Below are positions 28,981 through 36,617 of a DNA stretch of 64,000 bases, piece by piece (position 1 is the first letter of the stretch; each line of letters starts with the position of its first letter). Source of the stretch: Nocardioides sp. Soil805 (GTDB lineage: Bacteria; Actinomycetota; Actinomycetes; Propionibacteriales; Nocardioidaceae); the NCBI RefSeq assembly GCF_001429625.1, contig NZ_LMSU01000002.1, positions 806,001 through 870,000 of the forward strand, written 5' to 3'. A model generated the notes under the pieces. It was given only the letters and a program-made list of their open reading frames with translations, had not been told where the DNA came from and searched no databases. The translations under genes and the position numbers were made by a program.

Positions 28981-29051
28981 GTCGTCAAGACATGCGCGTA
29001 AACGCCCCTTCGCAACGTTTAGGTATGAGTTTGTGTTCATGACTTGACGAC
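28981..29051. promoter_or_regulatory. Divergent promoter region with near-perfect 14-bp inverted repeat
   Basis: Arms 28981-28994 and 29038-29051 are inverted copies of CATGACTTGACGAC with one mismatch. Each arm presents TTGACG pointing outward. On the plus strand TTGACG (29044-29049) is followed after 17 bases by CACACT, a plausible promoter for the importer; on the minus strand the matching TTGACG faces the ROK gene. The arms could be -35 boxes, operators, or both. Confidence 0.55.
28999..29021. promoter_or_regulatory. Palindrome TAAACG-N11-CGTTTA, candidate ROK operator
   Basis: An exact 6-bp inverted repeat sits between the two outer arms in the ROK/importer intergenic region. Position and symmetry suit an operator for the divergent ROK repressor. 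Confidence 0.5.
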
Positions 29052-29131
29052 TAGCGTGTGACTCACCACACTCAGAGGACGTTCACACCGGTTCGTCGCC
29101 CGACGAGCCCTGGCCAGCCCCAGGAGACCTC

Positions 29132-30235
29132 ATGCCTCGCTCCATCCACCGCATCGCCGCCAGCGGCGCTGCCCTGCTCTTCGGCGCCGCGGCCCTGACC
29201 GCCTGTGGTGCCAACGACGACAGCTCCGGCGGCGACTCCGCCGACGGCGGCGGCGACAGCAAGGTCATCGCCCTGCTGCTCCCCGAGTCCAAGACCACCC
29301 GCTACGAGGCGTTCGACAAGCCGCTGTTCGAGGACGCGGTCGCCAACCTCTGCAGCGACTGCGAGGTCGTCTACTACAACGCCGACCAGGACGAGGCCAA
29401 GCAGACCCAGCAGGTCGACACCGCCATCTCCGAGGGCGCCAGCGTGGTCGTGCTGGACCCGGTCAACGGCGCCGGTGCCGGCGGCATGGTCCAGTCCGCC
29501 CAGGACTCGGGCGCGTCCGTCATCGCCTACGACCGTTTCATCGCCGAGGCCGACTACTACATGTCCTTCGACAACGAGACCGTCGGCAAGATGCAGGCCG
29601 AGGCGCTCGTCGAGGCGATGGGCGACAAGGGCAGCATCCTGATGCTCAACGGTGCGCCCAGCGACCCCAACGCCGCGCAGTTCAAGGCCGGCGCGCACGG
29701 CGTCCTCGACGAGAGCAACGTCAAGATCCTCGAGGAGTACGACAACCCCGACTGGAGCCCGGAGAACGCGCAGACGTTCGTCACCGACCAGCTGAGCAAG
29801 TACGACGCGTCGGAGATCAACGGCGTCTACGCCGCCAACGACGGCCAGGCCGGCGGCGTGGTCGCAGCCCTGACCGGTGGCGGCGTCGCAGCCGACGCCC
29901 TCCCGCCGATCACCGGCCAGGACGCCGAGGTGGCCGCGATCCAGCGGATCCTCGCCGGCCAGCAGGCCATGACCATCTACAAGCCCATCCCGATCGAGGC
30001 CGAGACCGCCGCCGAGGTCGCCGTCGCGCTCGCCAACGGCGACGACGTCCCCAACCCGACCGAGACCGGCATCGACCAGACCGACTACGAGGGCGTGCCC
30101 TCGTACATCTTCACGCCGATCGTCGTCACGAAGGACAACGTGGCCGACACCATCATCGCCGACGGCTTCTACTCCGCCGACGACATCTGCACCGGCGAGT
30201 ACGCCAAGGCGTGCGAGGCGGCTGGCATCTCCTGA
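29132..30235 (+). CDS. Sugar ABC importer substrate-binding lipoprotein (XylF-like)
   Basis: A 367-residue periplasmic-binding-protein homologue. The signal peptide ends in a lipobox ALTAC, with Cys25 as lipidation site, followed by a Ser/Gly/Asp linker. The mature part has a type I (ribose/xylose-binding) fold: KVIALLLPESKTTRYEAFD, a segment with GASVVVLDPVNG, VIAYDRFIAEADYYMSFDN, and GVYAANDGQAGGVVAAL. This layout resembles D-xylose-binding XylF. It is divergent from a ROK regulator and coupled to the ATPase gene by TGATG, giving a binding protein-ATPase-permease operon. Confidence 0.9.
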   Translation: MPRSIHRIAASGAALLFGAAALTACGANDDSSGGDSADGGGDSKVIALLLPESKTTRYEAFDKPLFEDAVANLCSDCEVVYYNADQDEAKQTQQVDTAISEGASVVVLDPVNGAGAGGMVQSAQDSGASVIAYDRFIAEADYYMSFDNETVGKMQAEALVEAMGDKGSILMLNGAPSDPNAAQFKAGAHGVLDESNVKILEEYDNPDWSPENAQTFVTDQLSKYDASEINGVYAANDGQAGGVVAALTGGGVAADALPPITGQDAEVAAIQRILAGQQAMTIYKPIPIEAETAAEVAVALANGDDVPNPTETGIDQTDYEGVPSYIFTPIVVTKDNVADTIIADGFYSADDICTGEYAKACEAAGIS

Positions 30236-31095
30236 TGTCGACCACTGCCACACACCGTGCGCCGGCCGGGGAGGTCGTTCTCTCCCTGGCCGGCGTCACC
30301 AAGCGCTTCGGTGCCGTCCAGGCCCTCTCGGACGTCCACATGGACGTCCGGGCGGGTGAGGTCGTCGCCCTCGTCGGCGACAACGGCGCCGGCAAGTCCA
30401 CGCTCGTCAAGGTGATCGCCGGGGTCTACACGCCCGACGACGGCCACATCAACTTCGACGGGTCGCCCGTGCGGGTCAACGGCCCGTCCGAGGCGCAGGA
30501 CCTCGGGATCGCCACCGTCTTCCAGGACCTCGCCCTGTGCGACAACCTCGACGTGGTGGCCAACCTGTTCCTCGGCCAGGAGAAGAGCCGTGGACCCTTC
30601 ATCGACGAGGTCCACATGGAGAAGGAGGCCTGGCGGCTGCTGCGCACCCTCTCGGCCAAGATCCCCAGCGTCCGGATCCCGATCGCGTCCCTCTCGGGCG
30701 GCCAGCGCCAGACGGTCGCCATCGCGCGCAGCCTGGTCGGCAACCCGAAGGTCGTCATGCTCGACGAGCCCACCGCGGCCCTGGGCGTCGCCCAGACCGC
30801 CGAGGTGCTCAACCTCATCGAGCGCCTGCGCGAGCACGGCCTCGGCGTGATCCTGATCAGCCACAACATGGCCGACGTCCAGGCCGTGGCCGACCGCATC
30901 GTCGTGCTCCGGCTCGGCAAGAACGCAGCGGAGTTCAACGTCGAGGAGGTCTCGACCGCCGACCTGGTCGCAGCCATCACCGGCGCCTCCGACAACGTGG
31001 TGTCGGCCCGTGCCTCGCGCGGCCAGGCCGTCGACCCGGCCACCGACCAGGCCACCGACACGACCGCCCCCACCGAAGGAGGCCAGGATGGCTGA
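30235..31095 (+). CDS. Sugar ABC importer ATPase, single ABC domain
   Basis: A 286-residue ATP-binding subunit. Walker A is VGDNGAGKST, the signature ASLSGGQRQTVAIAR and Walker B VVMLDEPTAAL. Unlike XylG or RbsA it has only one ABC domain, so two copies are expected per transporter, as in the FrcA-type group. The C-terminal extension (about residues 260-286) is rich in Ala, Thr and Asp and looks disordered. It overlaps the binding-protein stop by one base and the permease start by 8 bases. Confidence 0.9.
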   Translation: MSTTATHRAPAGEVVLSLAGVTKRFGAVQALSDVHMDVRAGEVVALVGDNGAGKSTLVKVIAGVYTPDDGHINFDGSPVRVNGPSEAQDLGIATVFQDLALCDNLDVVANLFLGQEKSRGPFIDEVHMEKEAWRLLRTLSAKIPSVRIPIASLSGGQRQTVAIARSLVGNPKVVMLDEPTAALGVAQTAEVLNLIERLREHGLGVILISHNMADVQAVADRIVVLRLGKNAAEFNVEEVSTADLVAAITGASDNVVSARASRGQAVDPATDQATDTTAPTEGGQDG

Positions 31096-32338
31096 CGACA
31101 CCCCCGGCTCCGCCGTCGCAGCCGACCTCGCCGACGAGCGGCTGATCCGCACCGAGGGCCTGTCGGGATACTTCAGGCTCTTCATCAACCGGCTCAAGTC
31201 CGGGGAGCTCGGCAGCCTGCCCGTGGTCGTCGGCCTGATCTTCATCAGCATCGGCTTCTACAGCGCCGAGCCGCGGTTCCTGTCCTCGCGCAGCATCGTG
31301 TCGATCACCCAGTTCGCGGCGCCGATCGGCATCATCGCGCTGGGCATCGTGCTGGTGCTGCTGCTGGGCGAGATCGACCTGTCGGTGGGCTCCGTCAGCG
31401 GCTTCACGGCCGCCACGATGGCGGTCCTGCTCGTCAACAAGGACCAGTCGATGCTGGTCGCGATCATCGCCGCGATCGCGGTCGGCGTGGCGATCGGCGT
31501 GTTCTACGCATTGCTCTACACACGGTTGGGGGTGCCGTCCTTCGTCTTCTCGTTGGCCGGGTTGCTCGCCTTCCAGGGAGCACTGCTCTACGTGCTGGGC
31601 ACCCAGGGCACGATCAACCTGCCCTCGGACTCGTTCCTGGTGCAGTTCACCCGGTTCGAGTTCCTGTCCCCGGCCCTGTCCTACGTCCTGGTCGTGGTCA
31701 TCACGCTCCTGTACGTCGGGTCGCAGATGTGGACGATCCGCCAGCGCTCCGCGGCCGAGCTCAGCGCGCCGTGGCTGCCGCTGGTGCTCATCAAGGGCGC
31801 GGCGCTGCTCGTCGGGCTCGGGTTCCTCACCTACTACGTCAACATCGACCGCGGCTGGAGCTACCTGTGGCTCTTCTTCGTGCTGATGGTCGTGGTGATG
31901 GACCTCGCGCTGCGTCGCAGCCGGTGGGGCCGGCACGTCTTCGCCGTGGGTGGCAACGAGGAGGCCGCCCGGCGCTCGGGCATCAAGGTCAACCGGGTCT
32001 ACCTGTCGGTGTTCGTGCTCTGCTCGTCGCTCGCGGCGGTCGGCGGACTGCTGGCGGCCGGTCTCCAGACGAGCGTCTCGCAGGCGAGCGGCACGACCGA
32101 CACCAACCTGACGGCCATCGCGGCTGCGGTCATCGGCGGCACGTCGCTCTTCGGCGGTCGCGGGTCGGCGTACTCCGCGATGCTCGGCATCATCGTGCTC
32201 CAGGCCATCCAGACCGGCCTCAACCTGGTCGGCGTGGACTCGTCGGTGCGCTTCATGGTCACCGGCGCGGTGCTGCTGCTCGCGGTGACGATCGACTCGG
32301 TGTCGCGGCGCGCTCGTACCTCGAGCGGTCGCGGCTGA
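31088..32338 (+). CDS. Sugar ABC importer permease (XylH/RbsC-like)
   Basis: A 416-residue inner-membrane subunit with about ten membrane helices. Family motifs include LVLLLGEIDLSVGSVSGFTA, the coupling segment GRHVFAVGGNEEAARRSGI and AAAVIGGTSLFGGRGSAYSA near the end. It is of the longer XylH type. The ATG start lies within the last codons of the ATPase gene. The substrate is probably a pentose or related sugar, judged from the XylF-like binding protein; exact identity unknown. Confidence 0.92.
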   Translation: MADDTPGSAVAADLADERLIRTEGLSGYFRLFINRLKSGELGSLPVVVGLIFISIGFYSAEPRFLSSRSIVSITQFAAPIGIIALGIVLVLLLGEIDLSVGSVSGFTAATMAVLLVNKDQSMLVAIIAAIAVGVAIGVFYALLYTRLGVPSFVFSLAGLLAFQGALLYVLGTQGTINLPSDSFLVQFTRFEFLSPALSYVLVVVITLLYVGSQMWTIRQRSAAELSAPWLPLVLIKGAALLVGLGFLTYYVNIDRGWSYLWLFFVLMVVVMDLALRRSRWGRHVFAVGGNEEAARRSGIKVNRVYLSVFVLCSSLAAVGGLLAAGLQTSVSQASGTTDTNLTAIAAAVIGGTSLFGGRGSAYSAMLGIIVLQAIQTGLNLVGVDSSVRFMVTGAVLLLAVTIDSVSRRARTSSGRG

Positions 32339-32358
32339 TCCGGAGGTGAGGGGGCGCA

Positions 32359-32364
32359 TACGAT
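32359..32364 (+). promoter_or_regulatory. -10-like element of the short lipoprotein gene
   Basis: TACGAT ends 8 bases before the ATG at 32373, in the 34-base gap after the permease. Confidence 0.4.
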
Positions 32365-32372
32365 GTGCCGCG

Positions 32373-33086
32373 ATGCGCCCCCTCACCACTCTCCTCGCCG
32401 CCGTGCTGGGCCTCGGCCTGCTCGGCGGCTGCAGCGGTGAGGACCCCACCGTGGTGGCGTTCCTCGTCTCCGACGGCACCCAGCGTCTCGAGCCACGGGT
32501 CGACGTGGAGGCCTTCGAGGCCCGTGTCGAGGCCACGTGCGAGGAGTGCTCCGTGCGCGTCTACGACGCCGAGGGCGACGCCGCCACGCAGGCGTCCCAG
32601 GTCGACGAGGCGCTGGCCGACAGCGCCGACGTGATCGTCCTCGACCCGGTCGAGGCCGAGGAGGCCGAGGCCCTCGTCGGCGGTGGTGAGGACGAGGTCC
32701 CCGTCGTCGCCCACACCACGCTGGTCCCCGGTGCCGACCGGTTCGTCGGCGTCCCCGAGCCGATCCCCGGCACCGACGGCGGTCCCTCCGCCGACTCCGA
32801 CCTCCAGGCCGCCCGCCAGATCGTGCAGGGGACGCGGCGCTCCATGCTGCACGTCCCGGCCACCGCGATGAGCGAGCAGGCGGCCGACGTGGCCGTCGGG
32901 CTGCTCGCCGACGACGAGGTCGAGGGTGCCGAGGACTTCGAGGGCGTCCCCTCGTGGCTCTACGCCGTGAGCGAGGTCCGGCTGGCGCAGCTCACGAGCG
33001 TGCTCGTCCGCGAGGGCACCGTCACCCTCGACGAGCTCTGCTCCGGCTCGACCGCGCGGCGGTGCGAGCGGCTCGGCTTCGTCTAG
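32373..33086 (+). CDS. Lipoprotein, shortened relative of the XylF-like binding protein
   Basis: A 237-residue lipoprotein (lipobox LLGGC, Cys20). It aligns with both ends of the binding protein encoded 3.2 kb upstream. Near the N terminus both have a Cys-x-x-Cys segment followed by V-x-x-Y-(N/D)-A and then QVD...A-x-V-(V/I)-VLDPV; near the C terminus both have EGVPS-(W/Y)-(L/I) and a final stretch with L/I-C-(S/T)-G and a Cys before the end. The central part that in XylF-like proteins makes most of the second lobe and hinge is missing or reduced. It may be a decoy, a sensor partner or a decaying duplicate; none is proven. It is probably expressed with or just after the importer. Confidence 0.75.
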   Translation: MRPLTTLLAAVLGLGLLGGCSGEDPTVVAFLVSDGTQRLEPRVDVEAFEARVEATCEECSVRVYDAEGDAATQASQVDEALADSADVIVLDPVEAEEAEALVGGGEDEVPVVAHTTLVPGADRFVGVPEPIPGTDGGPSADSDLQAARQIVQGTRRSMLHVPATAMSEQAADVAVGLLADDEVEGAEDFEGVPSWLYAVSEVRLAQLTSVLVREGTVTLDELCSGSTARRCERLGFV

Positions 33087-33089
33087 GTT
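33084..33089 (+). promoter_or_regulatory. -10 element overlapping a stop codon
   Basis: TAGGTT ends 6 bases before the ATG at 33096. Its first three bases are also the TAG stop codon of the preceding lipoprotein gene. Confidence 0.55.
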
Positions 33090-33095
33090 GGCGAG

Positions 33096-34592
33096 ATGAG
33101 CGAGAGCACACCGCCGGGACCACGGGCCGTACGCCGCGACGTACTCATGATGGGCGCCGGCGTGGCCCTCGGGGCGGCCGGTGTCGGAGCGGGGTGGGCA
33201 TGGACCTCCCGGGGTGACGACGCGCCTGCGCCCGAGCCCGAGGCGGCGACGCCGGAGGAGCCGGTCGCTCCCGAGCCGCTCCGCTTCGTCAGCAGCCAGC
33301 TCACCGCTCCCGAGGCGAAGGCCTGGGCGAAGGACGGGGCGACCCTGTCGGCCGGGCTGCTCTTCACCACGCCGCGCACCCCCGTCTTCCGCGGGGTGGT
33401 GTACGACGACCGCGCGCAGCCGGTGTGGATCGAGCCCGACGGCAACGCCGCCACCGACCTACGCGTGCAGGCCTACCGCGGTCGACCCGTCCTGACCTAC
33501 TGGACCGGGGAGATCAAGGAGGGCACCGGCAACGGCAAGGGCGTCATCCTCGACGAGCGCTACCTGCCGGTGGCGGAGGTGCGCTGCGGGCACGGGGTGC
33601 TGTCCGACATCCACGAGTTCCAGCTGACGTCGCGAGGGACCGCGCTGCTCACGTCGTACCCGACGATGCCCTACGACCTGAGCCCGATCGGCGGCCCGGT
33701 GGACGGCTACGTCTGGGGCGCCCGGCTGCAGGAGGTCGACGTGGAGACCGGGGAGGTGCTGCTGGACTGGGAGGGCCTCGACCACATCGACCTCACCGAG
33801 ACCTACCGCGAGGTGGACGACACCGGCACCGCGGCGCTGCCCTTCGACCCCGTCCACGTCAACTCCGTCGAGGAGGACGGCGACGGGCTGCTGGTCTCGG
33901 CCCGGCACACGAGTGCGCTCTACCGGATCGACCGTCGTAGCGGCGAGCTGCTGTGGCGCTTCGGTGGGAGGAAGAGCGACTTCGAGGTCCCCGAGGGCGG
34001 GGAGTTCGGGTGGCAGCACGACCTGCGCCGCCAGCCCGACGGCTCGATCACGATCTACGACAACCACGACAACGCCACGGAGACCGACGCGGTGTCGGCG
34101 GCGCTGCGCTTCGAGCTCGATGAGGAGGCGATGACCGCCACGCTCGTGCAGGCCTTGCGCCACGAGGACCGGTACGGCTACGCGATGGGCAACGCCCAGT
34201 ACCTCGACGACGGGCACGTGCTCGTCGGGTGGGGGATGGACCCCTACGCCACCGAGTTCGACGCGGACGGGGAGGTGGTCTTCGAGCTCTCCGGCCTCGG
34301 TCTGGGCTCCTACCGGTCCTACCGGTTCCCGTGGCGCGGTCGACCGGTGACTCCTCCCGACCTCGCGGTGGTCGACGGATCGGCGTACCTCTCCTGGAAC
34401 GGCGCGACCGAGGTGACGGCCTGGCGGGTGCTCGCCGGTGCGCGGCCGTCCGGGCTGGAGACCCTCGGTGAGACGCGGCGCACGGGCTTCGAGACGACGG
34501 TGGCCCTCGAGACCGGCACCCGGGCCGTGCGGGCCGAGGCACTGGATGCCGACGGACGGGTCCTCGGCCGGACCCGCACCGTGCGGGTCTGA
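33096..34592 (+). CDS. Arylsulfotransferase-like (ASST) beta-propeller protein, exported
   Basis: A 498-residue protein. The N terminus has a Tat-like signal, RRDVLMMGAGVALG, then a Pro/Glu/Ala linker. The main domain resembles the arylsulfotransferase-type propeller: DIHEFQLTSRGTALLTSY, DWEGLDHIDL, FDPVHVNSVEEDGDGLLVSAR, YRIDRRSGELLWRFGG and WQHDLRRQPDGSITIYDNHD are the repeated H/N-rich blade motifs of that family. A short C-terminal domain (about 420-498) is immunoglobulin-like in style. In true ASST a histidine is sulfurylated; candidate histidines are present but activity is not certain. It has its own leaderless-type promoter. Confidence 0.8.
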   Translation: MSESTPPGPRAVRRDVLMMGAGVALGAAGVGAGWAWTSRGDDAPAPEPEAATPEEPVAPEPLRFVSSQLTAPEAKAWAKDGATLSAGLLFTTPRTPVFRGVVYDDRAQPVWIEPDGNAATDLRVQAYRGRPVLTYWTGEIKEGTGNGKGVILDERYLPVAEVRCGHGVLSDIHEFQLTSRGTALLTSYPTMPYDLSPIGGPVDGYVWGARLQEVDVETGEVLLDWEGLDHIDLTETYREVDDTGTAALPFDPVHVNSVEEDGDGLLVSARHTSALYRIDRRSGELLWRFGGRKSDFEVPEGGEFGWQHDLRRQPDGSITIYDNHDNATETDAVSAALRFELDEEAMTATLVQALRHEDRYGYAMGNAQYLDDGHVLVGWGMDPYATEFDADGEVVFELSGLGLGSYRSYRFPWRGRPVTPPDLAVVDGSAYLSWNGATEVTAWRVLAGARPSGLETLGETRRTGFETTVALETGTRAVRAEALDADGRVLGRTRTVRV

Positions 34593-34616
34593 CACCGGCC
34601 GTTCACCGGGGCTGCT

Positions 34617-34622
34617 TAGTCT
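34617..34622 (+). promoter_or_regulatory. -10-like element of the secreted EEP gene
   Basis: TAGTCT lies 33 bases before the ATG at 34656, leaving a short leader with a CGGAGG ribosome binding site. Confidence 0.35.
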
Positions 34623-34655
34623 GCGGGGGATCGCCCCATCGACTCGGAGGTCCCC

Positions 34656-35960
34656 ATGCGACGTACCACCCTCGGACGCACCACCCTGCTCGGCGCCGGA
34701 CTGGTGACGGCACTGGCGGCCGGCGCCCTCGCCCCGGCCCAGGCCGACCGCGGCCCTGACCACGGCCCCCGCCACGGGGAGACCGTGCGCTTCTCCACGT
34801 TCAACGCCTCCCTCAACCGCGCCACCGCCGGCGGGCTCGCCGCGGACCTGTCCACCCCGGACGCGGACACGGGCGCGGTCCGCCAGGCGCACAACGTCGC
34901 CGAGACGATCCAGCGCACGCGCCCCGACGTGCTGCTCGTCAACGAGTTCGACCACGACCCCGCGGCCGTCGACCTCTTCCGCGACAACTTCCTCGAGGTC
35001 GGCCACCACGGGGCCGCGCCCATCGAGTACCCCTACGCCTACACCGCCCCCTCCAACACCGGCATCCCGAGCGGCCACGACCTCAACAACAACGGCGTCG
35101 TGGGCGAGCCGGGCACCCAGGCCGGCGGCGACGACGCGTTCGGCTTCGGGCTGTTCCCCGGCCAGTACGGCATGGTCGTCTACTCGAAGTACCCGATCGA
35201 CACCGACGACGTCCGCACCTTCCAGACGTTCCGGTGGGCCGACATGCCGGGCGCCCTGCTGCCCGACGACCCGGCGACGCCGGCGCCGGCCGACTGGTAC
35301 TCGCCGGACGAGCTCGAGGACTTCCGGCTCTCGTCCAAGTCCCACTGGGACGTGCCGATCGAGGTCGGCGACGAGACCGTGCACTTCCTGGTGTCGCACC
35401 CGACGCCGCCCACCTTCGACGGTGCCGAGGACCGCAACGGCACCCGCAACCACGACGAGATCCGCTTCTGGGCCGACTACGTCTCGGCGAGCAAGAAGCG
35501 GTCGGCCTACATCTACGACGACGACGGCGTGTACGGCGGGCTCGAGCGCGGCTCGCGCTTCGTCATCGCCGGCGACCAGAACGCCGACCCCGAGGACGGC
35601 GACTCCGTCGACGCCGCGATCGACCAGCTGCTCGACCACCCGCGGGTCGTCGACCCCGAGCCGACGTCCGACGGGGGCGTGGAGGCCGCCGGCCAGGGTG
35701 GCAACAACGCCCTGCACAGCGGAGACCCCGCGCTCGACACCGCCGACTTCGGGGACGTGGGCGCCTTCGGTCCCGGCAACCTGCGGGTGGACTACGTGTT
35801 GCCCTCGAAGGGCACCAAGGTCCTCGGGTCGGGCATCTTCTGGCCGGTCGACTCCGACCCCCTCTACTACCTGACCGGCGACTACGACCCGACCCGGTGG
35901 CCCTTCACCGGGGTGCCGACCTCGGACCACCGCCAGGTCTGGGTGGACCTGCGCTACTGA
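34656..35960 (+). CDS. Secreted endonuclease/exonuclease/phosphatase-fold protein
   Basis: A 434-residue exported enzyme. A signal peptide covers about residues 1-30 (ending APAQAD). The EEP fold (DNase I, sphingomyelinase, inositol phosphatase) is marked by FSTFNASLNR (metal Asn), VLLVNEFDHD (metal Glu), FLVSHPTPPTF (catalytic His), IAGDQNADPEDGD (Asp-x-Asn) and the terminal TSDHRQVWVDL (Asp-His pair). All catalytic positions are present. Substrate could be nucleic acid or a phosphoester lipid; the large insertions fit the actinobacterial extracellular group. A GC-rich hairpin starts 3 bases after the stop. Confidence 0.88.
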   Translation: MRRTTLGRTTLLGAGLVTALAAGALAPAQADRGPDHGPRHGETVRFSTFNASLNRATAGGLAADLSTPDADTGAVRQAHNVAETIQRTRPDVLLVNEFDHDPAAVDLFRDNFLEVGHHGAAPIEYPYAYTAPSNTGIPSGHDLNNNGVVGEPGTQAGGDDAFGFGLFPGQYGMVVYSKYPIDTDDVRTFQTFRWADMPGALLPDDPATPAPADWYSPDELEDFRLSSKSHWDVPIEVGDETVHFLVSHPTPPTFDGAEDRNGTRNHDEIRFWADYVSASKKRSAYIYDDDGVYGGLERGSRFVIAGDQNADPEDGDSVDAAIDQLLDHPRVVDPEPTSDGGVEAAGQGGNNALHSGDPALDTADFGDVGAFGPGNLRVDYVLPSKGTKVLGSGIFWPVDSDPLYYLTGDYDPTRWPFTGVPTSDHRQVWVDLRY

Positions 35961-35962
35961 GC

Positions 35963-35997
35963 GCCGCGCTCCCGGGGGCCTGGTCCCGGGGCGCGGC
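35963..35997 (+). terminator. GC-rich hairpin after the secreted EEP gene
   Basis: Arms 35963-35976 and 35985-35997 pair with a single-base bulge around an 8-base loop. Its right arm lies in the leading edge of the first repeat unit. Confidence 0.6.
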
Positions 35998-35999
35998 AG

Positions 36000-36056
36000 C
36001 AACTGGCGGCGTACGACGTGGAGTCGGGCGCCGATCTTGTCGTCCGCCGCCAGTTG
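36000..36056. repeat. Palindrome copy 1 of the array
   Basis: Arms 36000-36017 and 36039-36056 are 18-bp inverted repeats with one mismatch (12 bp exact at the outer ends, CAACTGGCGGCG). The 21-base loop contains the smaller palindrome TCGGGCGCCGA. Confidence 0.85.
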
Positions 36057-36209
36057 CTGAGCGGGCCTGCGGCTCGCAGGGTGGCGGCAGACTGCACTGA
36101 GGTCGGCGTTCCGGGCGCGATGTGCCGCCCCTCTGGCGGGCGGGGTGCGATGTGCCGCCATGCTGGGTCACGGAAGGCTGCGGCGGCGCGGGTCCCCGGG
36201 GCACGGCAG

Positions 36210-36266
36210 CAACTGGCGGCGTACGACGTGGAGTCGGGCGCCGACCCTGTCGTCCGCCGCCAGTTG
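36210..36266. repeat. Palindrome copy 2 of the array
   Basis: Same 57-base structure as copy 1. The arms are identical; the differences lie in the loop. Confidence 0.85.
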
Positions 36267-36411
36267 TCGGGCCTGGGGCTCGCAGGGTGGCGGCAGACTG
36301 CACTGAGGTCGGCGTTCCGGGCGCGATGTGCCGCCACTCTGGCGGGCGGGGTGCGATGTGCCGCCACGCTGGGTCACGGAAGGCTGCGGCGGTGCGGGTC
36401 ACGCGCGGCAG

Positions 36412-36468
36412 CAACTGGCGGCGTACGACGTGGAGTCGGGCGCCGATCTTGTCGTCCGCCGCCAGTTG
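36412..36468. repeat. Palindrome copy 3 of the array
   Basis: Identical to copy 1 over 57 bases although the flanking part of this unit has diverged. Confidence 0.85.
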
Positions 36469-36617
36469 TCGGGCCAGGGGCTCGCAGGGTGGTGGCAGAT
36501 CGCCGGCCCCCCCCCCGCAGGGTGGCGGCAGACTGCACTGAGGTCGACGTTCCGCGCGTGATGTGCCGCCCCTCTGGCGGGCGGGGGTGCTGGCCAGGTG
36601 GCGGGACGACCGGGACG

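Larger units (their letters stand above)
35981..36595. repeat. Array of three ~205-bp tandem units, non-coding
   Basis: The 657-bp gap between two convergent genes is filled by three direct copies of one unit (anchor positions 36000, 36210 and 36412, so periods of 210 and 202 bases). Copies one and two are nearly identical over their full length. Copy three has an insertion with a run of ten C (36507-36516) that also duplicates the G-C-A-G-G-G-T-G-G segment, and it loses the last part of the unit. Each unit holds a 57-base palindrome and a less conserved second half with a small CCGCC/GGCGG hairpin and two near-copies of GCGATGTGCCGCC. Frames through it show no family likeness or plausible start, so it is probably not coding. 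Confidence 0.85.

Noticed and set aside
35981..36595. CRISPR array
   Set aside because: Units are about 205 bp and nearly identical throughout; there are no short repeats separated by unique spacers and no cas genes.
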